Of a stretch of 64,000 bases of DNA, positions 34,284-42,433 are shown piece by piece; the first letter of the stretch is position 1; every line of letters starts with the position of its first letter. The position numbers and the translations under genes are program-made. Under the pieces are notes generated by a model that did not search any database, was not told where the DNA came from, and worked only from the letters and a program-made list of their open reading frames with translations. This DNA comes from an uncultured Candidatus Saccharibacteria bacterium (GTDB taxonomy: Bacteria > Patescibacteriota > Saccharimonadia > Saccharimonadales > Saccharimonadaceae), in the NCBI GenBank assembly GCA_947303945.1, contig CAMYZS010000002.1, positions 1 through 64,000 on the forward strand, written 5' to 3'.

Positions 34284-35146
34284 TTATTTGTCTCCTTTTT
34301 GTGAAAATCAATTTTTGTGCCATCTTCGAATTCGACATAAGCCGGCTTATGAGTTTTACGTTGGTCGAGTGATGGCAGTTGCATATAATCTTCGCCATAG
34401 ATATGTGTTAAGAACAGTTTATAATCGTGCGGGATAGCATATTTCTTGCCTTCAAAGTCAGCTTTTTTGAGCGGAAAGATACTATTACGTGGCCAGGTGC
34501 GATTGCGCACGTCTTTGCGATTGTTATAACATACGAGATTTGGCGAGTTTTCATCGGTATTCGATGCGCATACGCGGTATAGTTTTTTAATAAGCAGACG
34601 ACGTGGCGTAATTTTGGCGATAATGTTTTTGATTCTATTATTAAAAGTATTGTCAAAGCTAATATTGATACTACTTTTGCGTATTATTAACTCGGCATAA
34701 AATTGTTTGCGATGTTTGTTGCGTGCTAATTCGTCGAAATCATCAGATGCATTATCGAAAGGCATAATATCAACCCAAATACCGGTTGGCCCATTATAGT
34801 TTTTTTGGATACTGTCCTCAAAAAATTTAGTTTTAATGTTACGAACTTTCATGAATGGCAACCAGAATTCTGGATTAGTATCGTAGCAATCGAGTTGGAA
34901 TTTGTCGGTATCTTGCCAGAGTTTGATGAATTTGTCATAGTCGGCGCGCGGCATAGCGAGATCGATATCGTCATCCCATGGAATATAGCCTTTATGGCGA
35001 ATCGCACCTAAACATGTGCCGCCATAAAGCATGACTCGTAGATTGTGCTGTTTGCAAAAGTCGAAAATATAATCGAGAATTTCAATTTGAACTTCGCGTA
35101 GTTTCTTTAAGTATGTTTGGTCGGATATGTTATTTTTTACAGTCAC
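34280..35146 (-). CDS. LicD-family phosphotransferase
   Basis: 288 residues. LicD proteins (nucleotidyltransferase-fold, PF04991) transfer phosphocholine or other phospho-alditols from a CDP carrier to glycans. YGGTCLGAIRHKGYIPWDDDIDLAMPRADYDKF is the full signature including the GT..G and DDDID metal site. Start is GTG at 35146 with AGGAGAAAG upstream. It overlaps the LCP gene by 4 nt and is the second gene after the flippase. The TagD-like CTP enzyme at 37756 may supply its CDP-activated donor. Confidence 0.92.
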   Translation of the reverse strand: MTVKNNISDQTYLKKLREVQIEILDYIFDFCKQHNLRVMLYGGTCLGAIRHKGYIPWDDDIDLAMPRADYDKFIKLWQDTDKFQLDCYDTNPEFWLPFMKVRNIKTKFFEDSIQKNYNGPTGIWVDIMPFDNASDDFDELARNKHRKQFYAELIIRKSSINISFDNTFNNRIKNIIAKITPRRLLIKKLYRVCASNTDENSPNLVCYNNRKDVRNRTWPRNSIFPLKKADFEGKKYAIPHDYKLFLTHIYGEDYMQLPSLDQRKTHKPAYVEFEDGTKIDFHKKETNK

Positions 35147-35155
35147 ATCTTTCTC

Positions 35156-36679
35156 CTAATGGCGTTGTTTAATGTAGGCTTTTAAAGTTTGTAAATCTTT
35201 GCGGAAAAACAAATAGCTGACAGTGCAGTATATTATAACAAAGATGCCGCAATAAATAAGAGCATGAACTATCCAGCTTTTGATGGTATATTCGGTGATC
35301 GGGAATACGGATATACAAAGAAGAACGCCGAGGGTTGTTGGGATTGCGAAGGCGGCGAAGCGATTGACGAAGCGCATGAATGGGCGGTTTAGCAAATGGT
35401 CGCGGAGGTACCAGATTTGAAAGACTGTGCGATAGGTCATTGCGACAAGTGTACCAATGGCGACACCGACGAGCCCGAGTTTTTGGACGAGGATAATCGA
35501 TATTAGAATATTTATTCCGGCCTCGATATAGGCTTCTTTGGTCATATCTTTAAATTTGCCCGCCATATAAGCTAGGCGTACGTATGGGTTGCGGATTACA
35601 TAGACTGCTTCGCCGAGTAGAAATAGTACGCCGAAGAGTGGCTCGCAATAGCTAACGTCAGTAACATTGTGAGTGTAAATCATGACGAAAGGTGTAATTA
35701 GTAAGCTGCCAATTGTAAATAATGAGAATGTAATAAAGAAGATAATAAATTCGAACAGATCGAACTTTCGATTGAGCTCTGCCTCGTCGCCAATAGCATA
35801 GAGATTACCGATTGATGGTGCAATGCCATTTGATAAAGAGATTACGAGATTACGCAGACCGGTAGTGATGAGTCCGTAGATACCGTAGACTGATACGGTT
35901 TCGAGGCGCGTAAAAATAGTGAGTAAAGTTACGTCGGTGTTGCTATGGATGAAATATGCGACATTGATAGACAAGCCGTCCCATCGGCTAGATATGAGCT
36001 TATTGTCGTATGTGGCCTTCTTGTCGATCTTGAAATATTTGTTAACGTAATGGTGATAGACAATTGGTTGCAGGCAGAAGATAAGCGCGGAGGTTAATTT
36101 AAGAATGTGGATATTTGGGAAGAACTTAACGATGAGGATGGCTGAGACTGCGTCGAGGATAGTGAGGATGATTTGTGAAAAATACACAATGTAGCCGCGT
36201 CGACTAGCGTTTAGAAGGTTTTTGTAGCTAAATGAGAAGCAATATTGCGAGAACAGTTTAATGGCCAGAATTATTGTAAGCGATGAGATAAAGCTATAAC
36301 TGAATGAGTTGTTGGATAAGAGCGGGTAGATGAAGGCTAAGACAATTGCGTAACCGATTAAAATATATGAGATATGGCGAAAAAAGCGAGTGCTAGTGCG
36401 AATAACTTTACTGATGGTTTCTTTGTCGCCTTTGGCGATAGGCTTATAGAGCCGTGCCATAATGACACTATTAAAGCCGCCTTCGAGCAGTGAAACATAA
36501 TTGAGGAATTGATTTAGTGACGACACGAGACCGTTAGTTTCAGAGCCGAAGGTGCTTAAAATGAGGCGCGGAATAATGAAGCCGTTGATAATAGTGACGA
36601 CTTGCAAGAGAAGGCTCGAAAAAGTATTTAGCAACCCAACTGGGGCTTTTTTGCGTGTTTGGCGGCCAGTTTTTGACAT
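35156..36679 (-). CDS. Polysaccharide flippase (Wzx/MOP family)
   Basis: 507 residues, about 12-14 hydrophobic helices, MOP/MATE-like. FGSETNGLVSSLNQFLNYVSLLEGGFNSVIMARLYKP is a typical N-terminal oligosaccharide flippase region. It should move lipid-linked repeat units across the membrane. TATAAT lies 6 nt before the ATG, so it is predicted leaderless and starts its own transcript within the cluster. The next genes (licD, LCP) follow at ~9 nt and overlap. Confidence 0.88.
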   Translation of the reverse strand: MSKTGRQTRKKAPVGLLNTFSSLLLQVVTIINGFIIPRLILSTFGSETNGLVSSLNQFLNYVSLLEGGFNSVIMARLYKPIAKGDKETISKVIRTSTRFFRHISYILIGYAIVLAFIYPLLSNNSFSYSFISSLTIILAIKLFSQYCFSFSYKNLLNASRRGYIVYFSQIILTILDAVSAILIVKFFPNIHILKLTSALIFCLQPIVYHHYVNKYFKIDKKATYDNKLISSRWDGLSINVAYFIHSNTDVTLLTIFTRLETVSVYGIYGLITTGLRNLVISLSNGIAPSIGNLYAIGDEAELNRKFDLFEFIIFFITFSLFTIGSLLITPFVMIYTHNVTDVSYCEPLFGVLFLLGEAVYVIRNPYVRLAYMAGKFKDMTKEAYIEAGINILISIILVQKLGLVGVAIGTLVAMTYRTVFQIWYLRDHLLNRPFMRFVNRFAAFAIPTTLGVLLCISVFPITEYTIKSWIVHALIYCGIFVIIYCTVSYLFFRKDLQTLKAYIKQRH

Positions 36680-36700
36680 GAGTATATTATATTATCTTCT

Positions 36701-37756
36701 CTAGGCTTCGTCGAGTAGGTTGAGATAGCGTTCGAGGCACCAGACTAGCCAGCGTTGATCGCCACTCATCGGATCGGTGCAATGTGGCCAAAATTCTGGG
36801 CGAGTTGGCCCTTGCCAATTACTAAACCATTCGTCCATTGGGCGCGGCATTGGTGTTTTTGGCGGAATTTCAAAACCTGGGTATAGCTTTGTAAATATCT
36901 CGCGAATTAGATATTTATTTTCGCCGTTTCGGATACGTTTAAGGTCGAGTGGGACGTCAAGAACAGTATTGGAGTATGGTAAGAAATACTCAATGTTGGC
37001 CGTTTCGCAGGCATTATAGTATGAGTTTAGAGCTTCTTTCATGAACGGATGAGTATTAAATTTATGTACGTCGATATAGCCATTTTGCTCGCATTGGTGA
37101 ATGGGGTCTAGTACTAGGTCGCTTTCTTTGAGCGCGGCATATGGTTTAACGTAGGCATAACGATCGACGAATTGTCCGACGGTCCAGTCTTGTGACAAAA
37201 GTATGCTCAGACCGCCATAGTTGAGGTCGGCGCTTTCGCCGTAGATTAACACATCGACGCCATCTTTCTTTGCCTGAAGGCCGGCTTTATACATTTGTAC
37301 TTCGATGGAATGAAAAGGCATTCCCTTGTGTTTGAGTAGGGTTGGCGTATAGTTCTCGAAATCTTCCCAATATATTTCTACGATGCGATGGTCTAAACCG
37401 CATTCTTTAGCATATTTTGCGGCACCTGGAGTCTCATCTGTAACTTCTTGACCGGGGACAACGCATTTAAAGGTGTAAGCAATTGTACCTTTTGGGAGAA
37501 ATCTCGCAAGAATACCAGAGTCGATGCCGCCAGAAAGACAAAGGGCTACTTTCTTTCCAGTCGCGACAAGTTTTTCGACCTGCGTTTGAAGGGCGATATG
37601 TAGTTCGTCAGATGAATGGATTTTGATGCGATTTTCTGGTATTTCGTGAGTATTGCGGCTGTACTTGTTTGAAAAAGTTTTATTATCATCGATAATTGTG
37701 CGATACATAAGATATGAGCTAGCGCAGTATCGACGATCTTCTATTAATTCTTTCAT
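36701..37756 (-). CDS. Asparagine-synthase-like ATP-dependent amidotransferase lacking the glutaminase domain
   Basis: 351 residues. The ATP-pyrophosphatase P-loop LCLSGGIDSGILARFL lies near residue 90, followed by conserved downstream elements (YGESADLNYGG, PYSNTVLDVPL). Residues 1-80 do not contain the Cys1 N-terminal glutaminase domain of AsnB. It may use free ammonia or another amine donor, or be an adenylating enzyme of another type. The start overlaps the stop of the TagD-like gene (TAATG at 37756) and GGAG precedes it. It probably helps make an amidated or amino-acid-decorated glycan unit; inferred from the cluster. Confidence 0.75.
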   Translation of the reverse strand: MKELIEDRRYCASSYLMYRTIIDDNKTFSNKYSRNTHEIPENRIKIHSSDELHIALQTQVEKLVATGKKVALCLSGGIDSGILARFLPKGTIAYTFKCVVPGQEVTDETPGAAKYAKECGLDHRIVEIYWEDFENYTPTLLKHKGMPFHSIEVQMYKAGLQAKKDGVDVLIYGESADLNYGGLSILLSQDWTVGQFVDRYAYVKPYAALKESDLVLDPIHQCEQNGYIDVHKFNTHPFMKEALNSYYNACETANIEYFLPYSNTVLDVPLDLKRIRNGENKYLIREIFTKLYPGFEIPPKTPMPRPMDEWFSNWQGPTRPEFWPHCTDPMSGDQRWLVWCLERYLNLLDEA

Positions 37757-38199
37757 TATTTTAAATCTCCTAAATCTTGTGATTTTTTATTACGAACAGC
37801 GGTGAGCGCCTTGCTGATTTGAGTGCTAGAGATTCCTTTGGTGTATGGGAAATAAACGATTTTTATGCCAGCTTCGGCGAATTCTTTTTCGTAGTTTAGC
37901 CATTTTTCGGTGCCATACCAATCGTCGCCGACGAAGAGGTAGCTAGCGCCGAGTTTTTTGCACATAGCGAGTTTATCCATATCTTCTTGCGGCACGACAG
38001 CATCGACATATTTACAGCAGCGAACTATTTCGGAACGGTCTTCATATGGAATCATACATTTTTTCCCCTTATATTTGACGAGTTCATCGACAGTGACGCC
38101 TACTACGAGTTTGTCGCACATACCTTTGGCGTTCTTGAGGAGCTTGAGGTGACCAATATGAAAGAGGTCGTAAACTCCAGCCGTATAGCCAATAATCAT
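37756..38199 (-). CDS. TagD-like cytidylyltransferase (glycerol-3-phosphate type)
   Basis: 147 residues. Small nucleotidyltransferase-superfamily enzyme: GYTAGVYDLFHIGHLKLLKNA has HxGH, FVGDDWYGTEKW and the C-terminal YTKGISSTQISKAL with the ISST motif. This matches glycerol-3-phosphate cytidylyltransferase, although related CTP:phosphoethanolamine or other alditol-phosphate enzymes share the fold. The CDP product would be the donor for LicD or a teichoic-acid-like polymer. A GAAGGA site lies before ATG. It begins the cluster and is coupled to 36701. Confidence 0.85.
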   Translation of the reverse strand: MIIGYTAGVYDLFHIGHLKLLKNAKGMCDKLVVGVTVDELVKYKGKKCMIPYEDRSEIVRCCKYVDAVVPQEDMDKLAMCKKLGASYLFVGDDWYGTEKWLNYEKEFAEAGIKIVYFPYTKGISSTQISKALTAVRNKKSQDLGDLK

Positions 38200-38255
38200 T
38201 TATTTTTCCTTCGCTTAGCTAATAGTTTTTAGTATAACAGAATTTTTAATTGATG

Positions 38256-38290
38256 AAAAAGGCCCCAAACGTTTTTTTGTTTGAGGCTTT
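38256..38290 (-). terminator. Terminator of the 38294-38575 gene
   Basis: GCCTCAAAC pairs with GTTTGGGGC (plus-strand arms near 38261-38270 and 38279-38287), with a T run on the minus strand. Confidence 0.8.
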
Positions 38291-38293
38291 ATG

Positions 38294-38575
38294 TTAGACA
38301 CTCCAGCTTAACCATACTTTGTCCCATTCATTGGCAATGGCGGCGGTCGCTTGGCGCTGATTGCTGTCACTGATTTTACAGTTCATGTATATTAAGAAGT
38401 CCCTCGGAATGGCATCATCTCTTGTGGCGCGGTAACAGTTGTCGGCTCTCCATTTATTGCCTAGATCACCTTTCCATATTTTGGGGACATTGAAGTAGTA
38501 GCGCTTATGCTCGTACGCCGCCGATCTGGCGCACTCGTTGATAAAAACAAACGGGATATGTATTTTATTAGACAT
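38294..38575 (-). CDS. Small soluble protein of unknown function
   Basis: 93 residues, Trp/Tyr/Asn-rich, with no membrane segment and no recognised family (ends in WDKVWLSWSV). ATG 38575 is chosen because AAAGGAGG precedes it by 8 nt; the longer frame starts inside the leader. It is a single-gene unit with promoter 38655-38683 and its own terminator. Confidence 0.65.
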   Translation of the reverse strand: MSNKIHIPFVFINECARSAAYEHKRYYFNVPKIWKGDLGNKWRADNCYRATRDDAIPRDFLIYMNCKISDSNQRQATAAIANEWDKVWLSWSV

Positions 38576-38654
38576 AGCGAGCTGTCCTCCTTTCGAAAGT
38601 TTCAAAGATATGTTGGATATCTTCTTCATGGAGCCTTAACAAAAGACCTGTGGT

Positions 38655-38683
38655 ATTATCGGCTATCTATAAATAAAAGTCAA
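38655..38683 (-). promoter_or_regulatory. Promoter of the 38294-38575 gene
   Basis: On the minus strand TTGACT (38683-38678), 17 nt, GATAAT (38660-38655). Confidence 0.65.
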
Positions 38684-38739
38684 GAGGTGATACGTAATTA
38701 ATTAGTGTTATTTTGGCATGCTAATGTTAAAATGATGAT

Positions 38740-40317
38740 ATGAAGAAAATGATACTTGGATTTTGCATAATATTATTAACAGCATGTCTGTTTGCGCCAA
38801 AGCTGGTTTTTGCGGATGGTGCGTGCGAGGTGGCTGGAGTTGATGATCTGTTAATTTGTGGCACTCCAGGTAGCGACGAAGAGACTGCTTTGCAAGACAC
38901 GATTAAGAATTTCTTGAATACGGTGTATCTTTGGCTGGGTATAATTGCTGTCGTTGTAGTTGTTATTGGCGGTGTCAAGTATATGATATCCCAGGGAGAT
39001 TCCGGACAAACTCAAGCTGCAAAAAACGCCATCACTTATTCTTTGGTCGGCTTAGTCGTTACTTTGGCGGCTTTTGCGATTACGAACTTCTTTATTGACG
39101 CATTGGAGGGGCGATCGCCTAGTGGGCAGGTAGCGACTGAGGGGGGTGGTGAGGCCGAGGGTGGTGGTAGTGGCGGCGCAGAAGAACCGTCTGCACCGAA
39201 AGAAAAGCGTGATGAGGTGAAGGCGGTTGTAATGTTGTCTTCTACGAAATTAATAATCGGAGATAAGGCTAAGCTAAGCGCTAAGGTTTTACCAGATTAC
39301 GCCAAGGATAAGACAATCACTTGGTCGACGGATAATGCGAACGTGGTGAGTGTGGATTATAGTGGCAATATTGAAGCGAAGAAAGATGGCGAGGCAAATA
39401 TTAAGGCGACTTCTAGTAATGGTAAATCAGCAGTAACGAAGGTTACGGTAACAAAGCCGATTGAAGTTGAATCGATTTCGCTTGAAAAAGATAGTATAAC
39501 GATTAAAAAAGGCGAAACGACAAGCGTGAGAGCGACAGTCATGCCTAGCAAAGCCACAAATAAGTCTTTAACTTGGAAGTCGAGCAATAGCGCTATCGCC
39601 ACGGTTGACTCTACTACTGGTAAAATTACGGGCAAGAAAGAGGGGAATACTACTGTTACGGTGTCGTCAAATAATAAAAAGACCGCTTCGCTAAAAGTTA
39701 GCGTTACCGATCCGAGTGCGCAACATGCAATTAAGATTACGCAGCAGTTGAAGGATAGTCTAAACTATTATTATCAGACGAATTATATGAGTAATGATGC
39801 TTCTTGTCGTAGCAATTATGGTGGTGTTACCTGTGGCCTTTCCTCATATCTTGCATTAGTAAAGATTTTGACAGGCAAGGATCATGATTACCACGCATTT
39901 GCGCAGGAAGGGTGTAGTACGGGCTTCTTTAATGGTGAAGGTGCTACGTGGGAAGTTGTGAGCAGAGATAGGAAGAGCTATTATGAAAATAAATACGGCA
40001 TCGAGGGTAAGCCAATCCCAAATACCTGGGAATCGATTACGAGCGAGCTAAAGAAGGGGCATCCAATGGCGATTCTAGTAAGGGGGACTGGCGGCTTCCG
40101 CGGCACGTCGCACGATGGCATGCATTATGTAATTCTGATTTCTTATCGGTCGAATAATGGTGGCGAGGTTTATGCTTGGAACCCAGTATTAGATAGTTCG
40201 CGTTTAGGTGGCACGAGGGGCGGAAATTGGCTGAGTAAGAATCAGATTATACAATACGCCATTAATCGGAGACCAAATACAGGTTCATTGCCGTGGGCGG
40301 CATGGAAAAAGAAATAA
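38740..40317 (+). CDS. Secreted pilin-like, Ig-like (BIG2), cysteine-peptidase fusion protein
   Basis: 525 residues. Residues 1-25 form a signal peptide ending VFA|DG. Residues ~55-120 resemble a VirB2/TrbC pilin (two helices, FLNTVYLWLGIIAVVVVVIGG and AITYSLVGLVVTLAAFAI). A Gly/Ser-rich linker follows at 125-157. Two bacterial Ig-like BIG2 domains are at 158-238 and 241-325 (ITWSTDNANVVSVDYSGNIEA, LTWKSSNSAIATVDSTTGKITGK). Residues 330-525 are a C39/papain-like peptidase domain with Cys365 (GVTCGLSS), His462 (DGMHYVILI) and Asn481 (AWNPV). After signal cleavage both helices leave the C-terminal half outside. The 2.2-kDa pilin module could insert in a pilus or stay anchored. It is transcribed alone. 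Catalytic residues are inferred from spacing. Confidence 0.8.
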   Translation: MKKMILGFCIILLTACLFAPKLVFADGACEVAGVDDLLICGTPGSDEETALQDTIKNFLNTVYLWLGIIAVVVVVIGGVKYMISQGDSGQTQAAKNAITYSLVGLVVTLAAFAITNFFIDALEGRSPSGQVATEGGGEAEGGGSGGAEEPSAPKEKRDEVKAVVMLSSTKLIIGDKAKLSAKVLPDYAKDKTITWSTDNANVVSVDYSGNIEAKKDGEANIKATSSNGKSAVTKVTVTKPIEVESISLEKDSITIKKGETTSVRATVMPSKATNKSLTWKSSNSAIATVDSTTGKITGKKEGNTTVTVSSNNKKTASLKVSVTDPSAQHAIKITQQLKDSLNYYYQTNYMSNDASCRSNYGGVTCGLSSYLALVKILTGKDHDYHAFAQEGCSTGFFNGEGATWEVVSRDRKSYYENKYGIEGKPIPNTWESITSELKKGHPMAILVRGTGGFRGTSHDGMHYVILISYRSNNGGEVYAWNPVLDSSRLGGTRGGNWLSKNQIIQYAINRRPNTGSLPWAAWKKK

Positions 40318-40321
40318 TACC

Positions 40322-40888
40322 TTATTTCTTAGCTAGATAATCTTCGATGGCTTCGGTTTTGAGTTCATAGTCATTGGTGGTTTTGCCGTCGAAGTGCTGA
40401 AAACCTCCCTGCACTTCCGCAATTGAGCCGTTAAGTGCATTCTTGCGATATTGAAATTTTAGATTATAGATATAATCAACGCCGTCGTCTTGCGTGACAC
40501 AGAAATCGACGAATTCTTGCCGATTATCGTCGACCAAGTTGTAGCAGTTTGTCTTTTTGTCATGCTTGACATTTTGGTCTAGCTTGCCATCTTTAATAAC
40601 TTCATTGACTGTGTCGAGCATCATATTATTATCGACGGAATAATAGAAATCGAGCATCGTGGAGTAGCCTTCGCGATGTCTGAATCTTTCTTCGATTGGA
40701 CCAACGGCATCGAGTGCGACATTGTCGCCATAAATGACGTCAGCCTCGTCTTCCCCAGTTTTTTGTTTGTTGTTTTGTATGAGGAGGACGATAAGGGCGA
40801 TAATAATAGCTACAGTAAGCGTGCTAATAATAGCAATAATAATAATTTTAGTTTTATTCTTAGGGGTTGTAATTTGATCGTTGTTCAT
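40322..40888 (-). CDS. Single-pass membrane protein of unknown function
   Basis: 188 residues from ATG 40888. A ~14-residue polar N-terminus precedes one helix (KIIIIAIISTLTVAIIIALIVLL), then an acidic soluble domain with one Cys pair (NCYNL, FCVTQ). No family recognised. The stop lies 2 nt from the stop of the pilin fusion gene. The longer start at 40906 overlaps an apparent -10 box (TAAACT), so I choose 40888. The same membrane architecture is seen at 2282 and 17981. Confidence 0.65.
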   Translation of the reverse strand: MNNDQITTPKNKTKIIIIAIISTLTVAIIIALIVLLIQNNKQKTGEDEADVIYGDNVALDAVGPIEERFRHREGYSTMLDFYYSVDNNMMLDTVNEVIKDGKLDQNVKHDKKTNCYNLVDDNRQEFVDFCVTQDDGVDYIYNLKFQYRKNALNGSIAEVQGGFQHFDGKTTNDYELKTEAIEDYLAKK

Positions 40889-40968
40889 TAAGTTTAAGTT
40901 TATCATAATATTGGTTAGTTGTGCCTATTCTTAATTTTGATAGTTCTTGATGTTATGCAACTTTACTA

Positions 40969-40997
40969 TTGACAAATAATACGCTATGTGCTACAAT
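40969..40997 (+). promoter_or_regulatory. Strong promoter of the 41.0-kb noncoding RNA
   Basis: TTGACA (40969-40974), 17 nt, TACAAT (40992-40997), with the extended TGC-TACAAT form also seen at 43570 and 52123. Transcription should start near 41004. Confidence 0.75.
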
Positions 40998-41003
40998 TAA
41001 GAT

Positions 41004-41303
41004 GACTCTTGCGAGCTAGCCGTCTAACTTATCTAGTAGTTAGCGGTTTAGCTAATGAAGGCGCAAGACGTACAATTAACCGGAGAGCGAATTTTAGAAG
41101 AGTGCGCGCTGTAGGGGCGCAGGGCTTTGTGCCCCATAGGGCCTGTTGGCGTTTCCTCCTTTCCTTCATGCGGATGAAACGTTGGGAGTCTCCCCGTTAT
41201 TCAGACTCCCCCCATAAGCATTTTTCTAGTTCGCTTCTCCCCTGGGGAAAAATCCCCATTTTAAAACATCCAAATAAGCCCCCTTTTAAAGGGGGCTTTT
41301 AAA
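41004..41303 (+). ncRNA. Structured noncoding RNA of unknown family (~300 nt)
   Basis: Bounded by a strong promoter and a perfect terminator (41276-41300). Predicted stems: TCTTGCG/CGCAAGA near the 5' end enclosing CTAACT/AGTTAG; GGGGC...GCCCC around 41115-41140; TTCAT-GCGG-ATGAA; GGGAGTCT/AGACTCCC; GGGGAAAAATCCCC; and the terminator. A TTTCCTCCTTTCC stretch resembles an anti-Shine-Dalgarno sequence, and C-rich runs such as ACTCCCCCCAT could pair with the GGGGGG ribosome-binding sites of accessory genes. It does not show RNase P, tmRNA, SRP or 6S signatures that I can recognise. The 97-codon frame 41009-41302 has no ribosome-binding site and reads through the terminator, so it is probably spurious. 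Confidence 0.65.
41276..41302 (+). terminator. Terminator of the 41.0-kb noncoding RNA
   Basis: AAGCCCCCTTTT (41276-41287) pairs with AAAGGGGGCTTTT (41288-41300). Confidence 0.85.
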
Positions 41304-41349
41304 TATTCTTTAAGTTTAGTGTTGTTGAGTAGTAGCGGGTAGATAATGA

Positions 41350-42354
41350 TTAGCTATGATTTAGCTCTAAGTATTTGAGCGTATCGCGGATAGCATCTTC
41401 GACGCCAAGTTCGGCTTTCCAGCCAAGCTCTTGGTTAGCTTTAGCCGGATCGGCCCAATATTCTGCCAAATCGCCTGGGCGTGGACCGACGAAGTGATGT
41501 GGCAGTTTTTTGTTGGAGACTCGTTCATAGGCTTTAACTAATTCATAGACAGAAGTTGGTGTGCCGGTGCCGAGATTGTAAATTTGGACGCCTGGTTTCG
41601 AGTGGTCCAGGGCCGCCAAGTGACCTTTAGCGAGGTCGACGACATGGATAAAATCGCGTCGGCAAGTGCCATCTGGCGTATCGTAGCCTTGACCGTAGAT
41701 GTCGAGCATTTCAGTTTTGCCGGTAGCAACGCGCATGATGACTGGCATGATGTTATTTGGGATACCGTTTGGATTCTCGCCAATTAATCCGGATGGATGG
41801 TTGCCGATTGGGTTGAAATAACGCAAAATTGAAACGCAGATTTCTGGGTAGGCTCTGTAAGCATCCTTAAGAATCTCTTCGATCATGTATTTAGTACGAC
41901 CATAAGGGTTATTAATGTCGCGGCCAGTAGGCATATCTTCGGTGTACTTTGGAAACTTCTGTTCGCCATAAACGGTGGCAGAGCTACTAAAGATTATTCT
42001 GCCAGCGCCATAATTAAACATGGCGTCGAGTAAGTTAATAGTGGCGCCGAGATTGGTGCGGTAATACAGTAAGGGGTCTTCAATAGATTCTGCGACAGCT
42101 TTGAGGCCGGCAAAATGCATGACGGTATTGTATTCGGTTTTCTCGAAGAGCTCGTTGAGCTTGTCCTTATCGAGCAGGTCGATTTGGTAAAAATTTGGTT
42201 TTTTACCGGTTATTTTTTCAATTTGGTCAATGACGGTAGCTTTACTATTTGAGAGATTGTCGACAATATCGACATCGTAGCCGGCATTAAGCAGCTCAAC
42301 GACGGTATGTGAGCCGATAAAGCCGGTGCCACCTGTAACTAATATCTTTTTCAT
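41350..42354 (-). CDS. galE: UDP-glucose 4-epimerase
   Basis: 334 residues. Interconverts UDP-glucose and UDP-galactose for surface glycans. Short-chain dehydrogenase/reductase fold: VTGGTGFIGSHTVVELL gives the NAD-binding GxxGxxG, YGEQKFPKYTEDMP and NPYGRTKYMIEEIL include the catalytic Tyr-x3-Lys, and ILRYFNPIGNHPSGLIGE is the GalE signature. ATG 42354 matches homology; upstream ATGs would extend it past the promoter. TATAAT lies 10 nt before it. It is isolated from the two sugar clusters, near the noncoding RNA. Confidence 0.95.
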   Translation of the reverse strand: MKKILVTGGTGFIGSHTVVELLNAGYDVDIVDNLSNSKATVIDQIEKITGKKPNFYQIDLLDKDKLNELFEKTEYNTVMHFAGLKAVAESIEDPLLYYRTNLGATINLLDAMFNYGAGRIIFSSSATVYGEQKFPKYTEDMPTGRDINNPYGRTKYMIEEILKDAYRAYPEICVSILRYFNPIGNHPSGLIGENPNGIPNNIMPVIMRVATGKTEMLDIYGQGYDTPDGTCRRDFIHVVDLAKGHLAALDHSKPGVQIYNLGTGTPTSVYELVKAYERVSNKKLPHHFVGPRPGDLAEYWADPAKANQELGWKAELGVEDAIRDTLKYLELNHS

Positions 42355-42394
42355 AATTGAGTATATTATAACATTTTTGATAAGAATTGGCGAA

Positions 42395-42427
42395 TAAAAA
42401 ATGGGAGGTTCGTAGTGGACCTCCCTG
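42395..42427 (-). terminator. Terminator of the 42434-43435 operon
   Basis: GGGAGGT pairs with ACCTCCC around a 9-nt loop; minus-strand T run follows. Confidence 0.8.
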
Positions 42428-42433
42428 AAACAG

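Noticed and set aside
41009..41302. 97-codon plus-strand frame inside the noncoding RNA
   Set aside because: No ribosome-binding site, Arg/Pro-rich unlikely composition, and its stop lies inside the terminator hairpin.
41004..41303. RNase P RNA, tmRNA, SRP RNA or 6S RNA at 41.0 kb
   Set aside because: None of their conserved elements (for example GAGGAAAGUCC of RNase P, a tRNA-like end of tmRNA, GGAAGCAGCC of SRP) is present.
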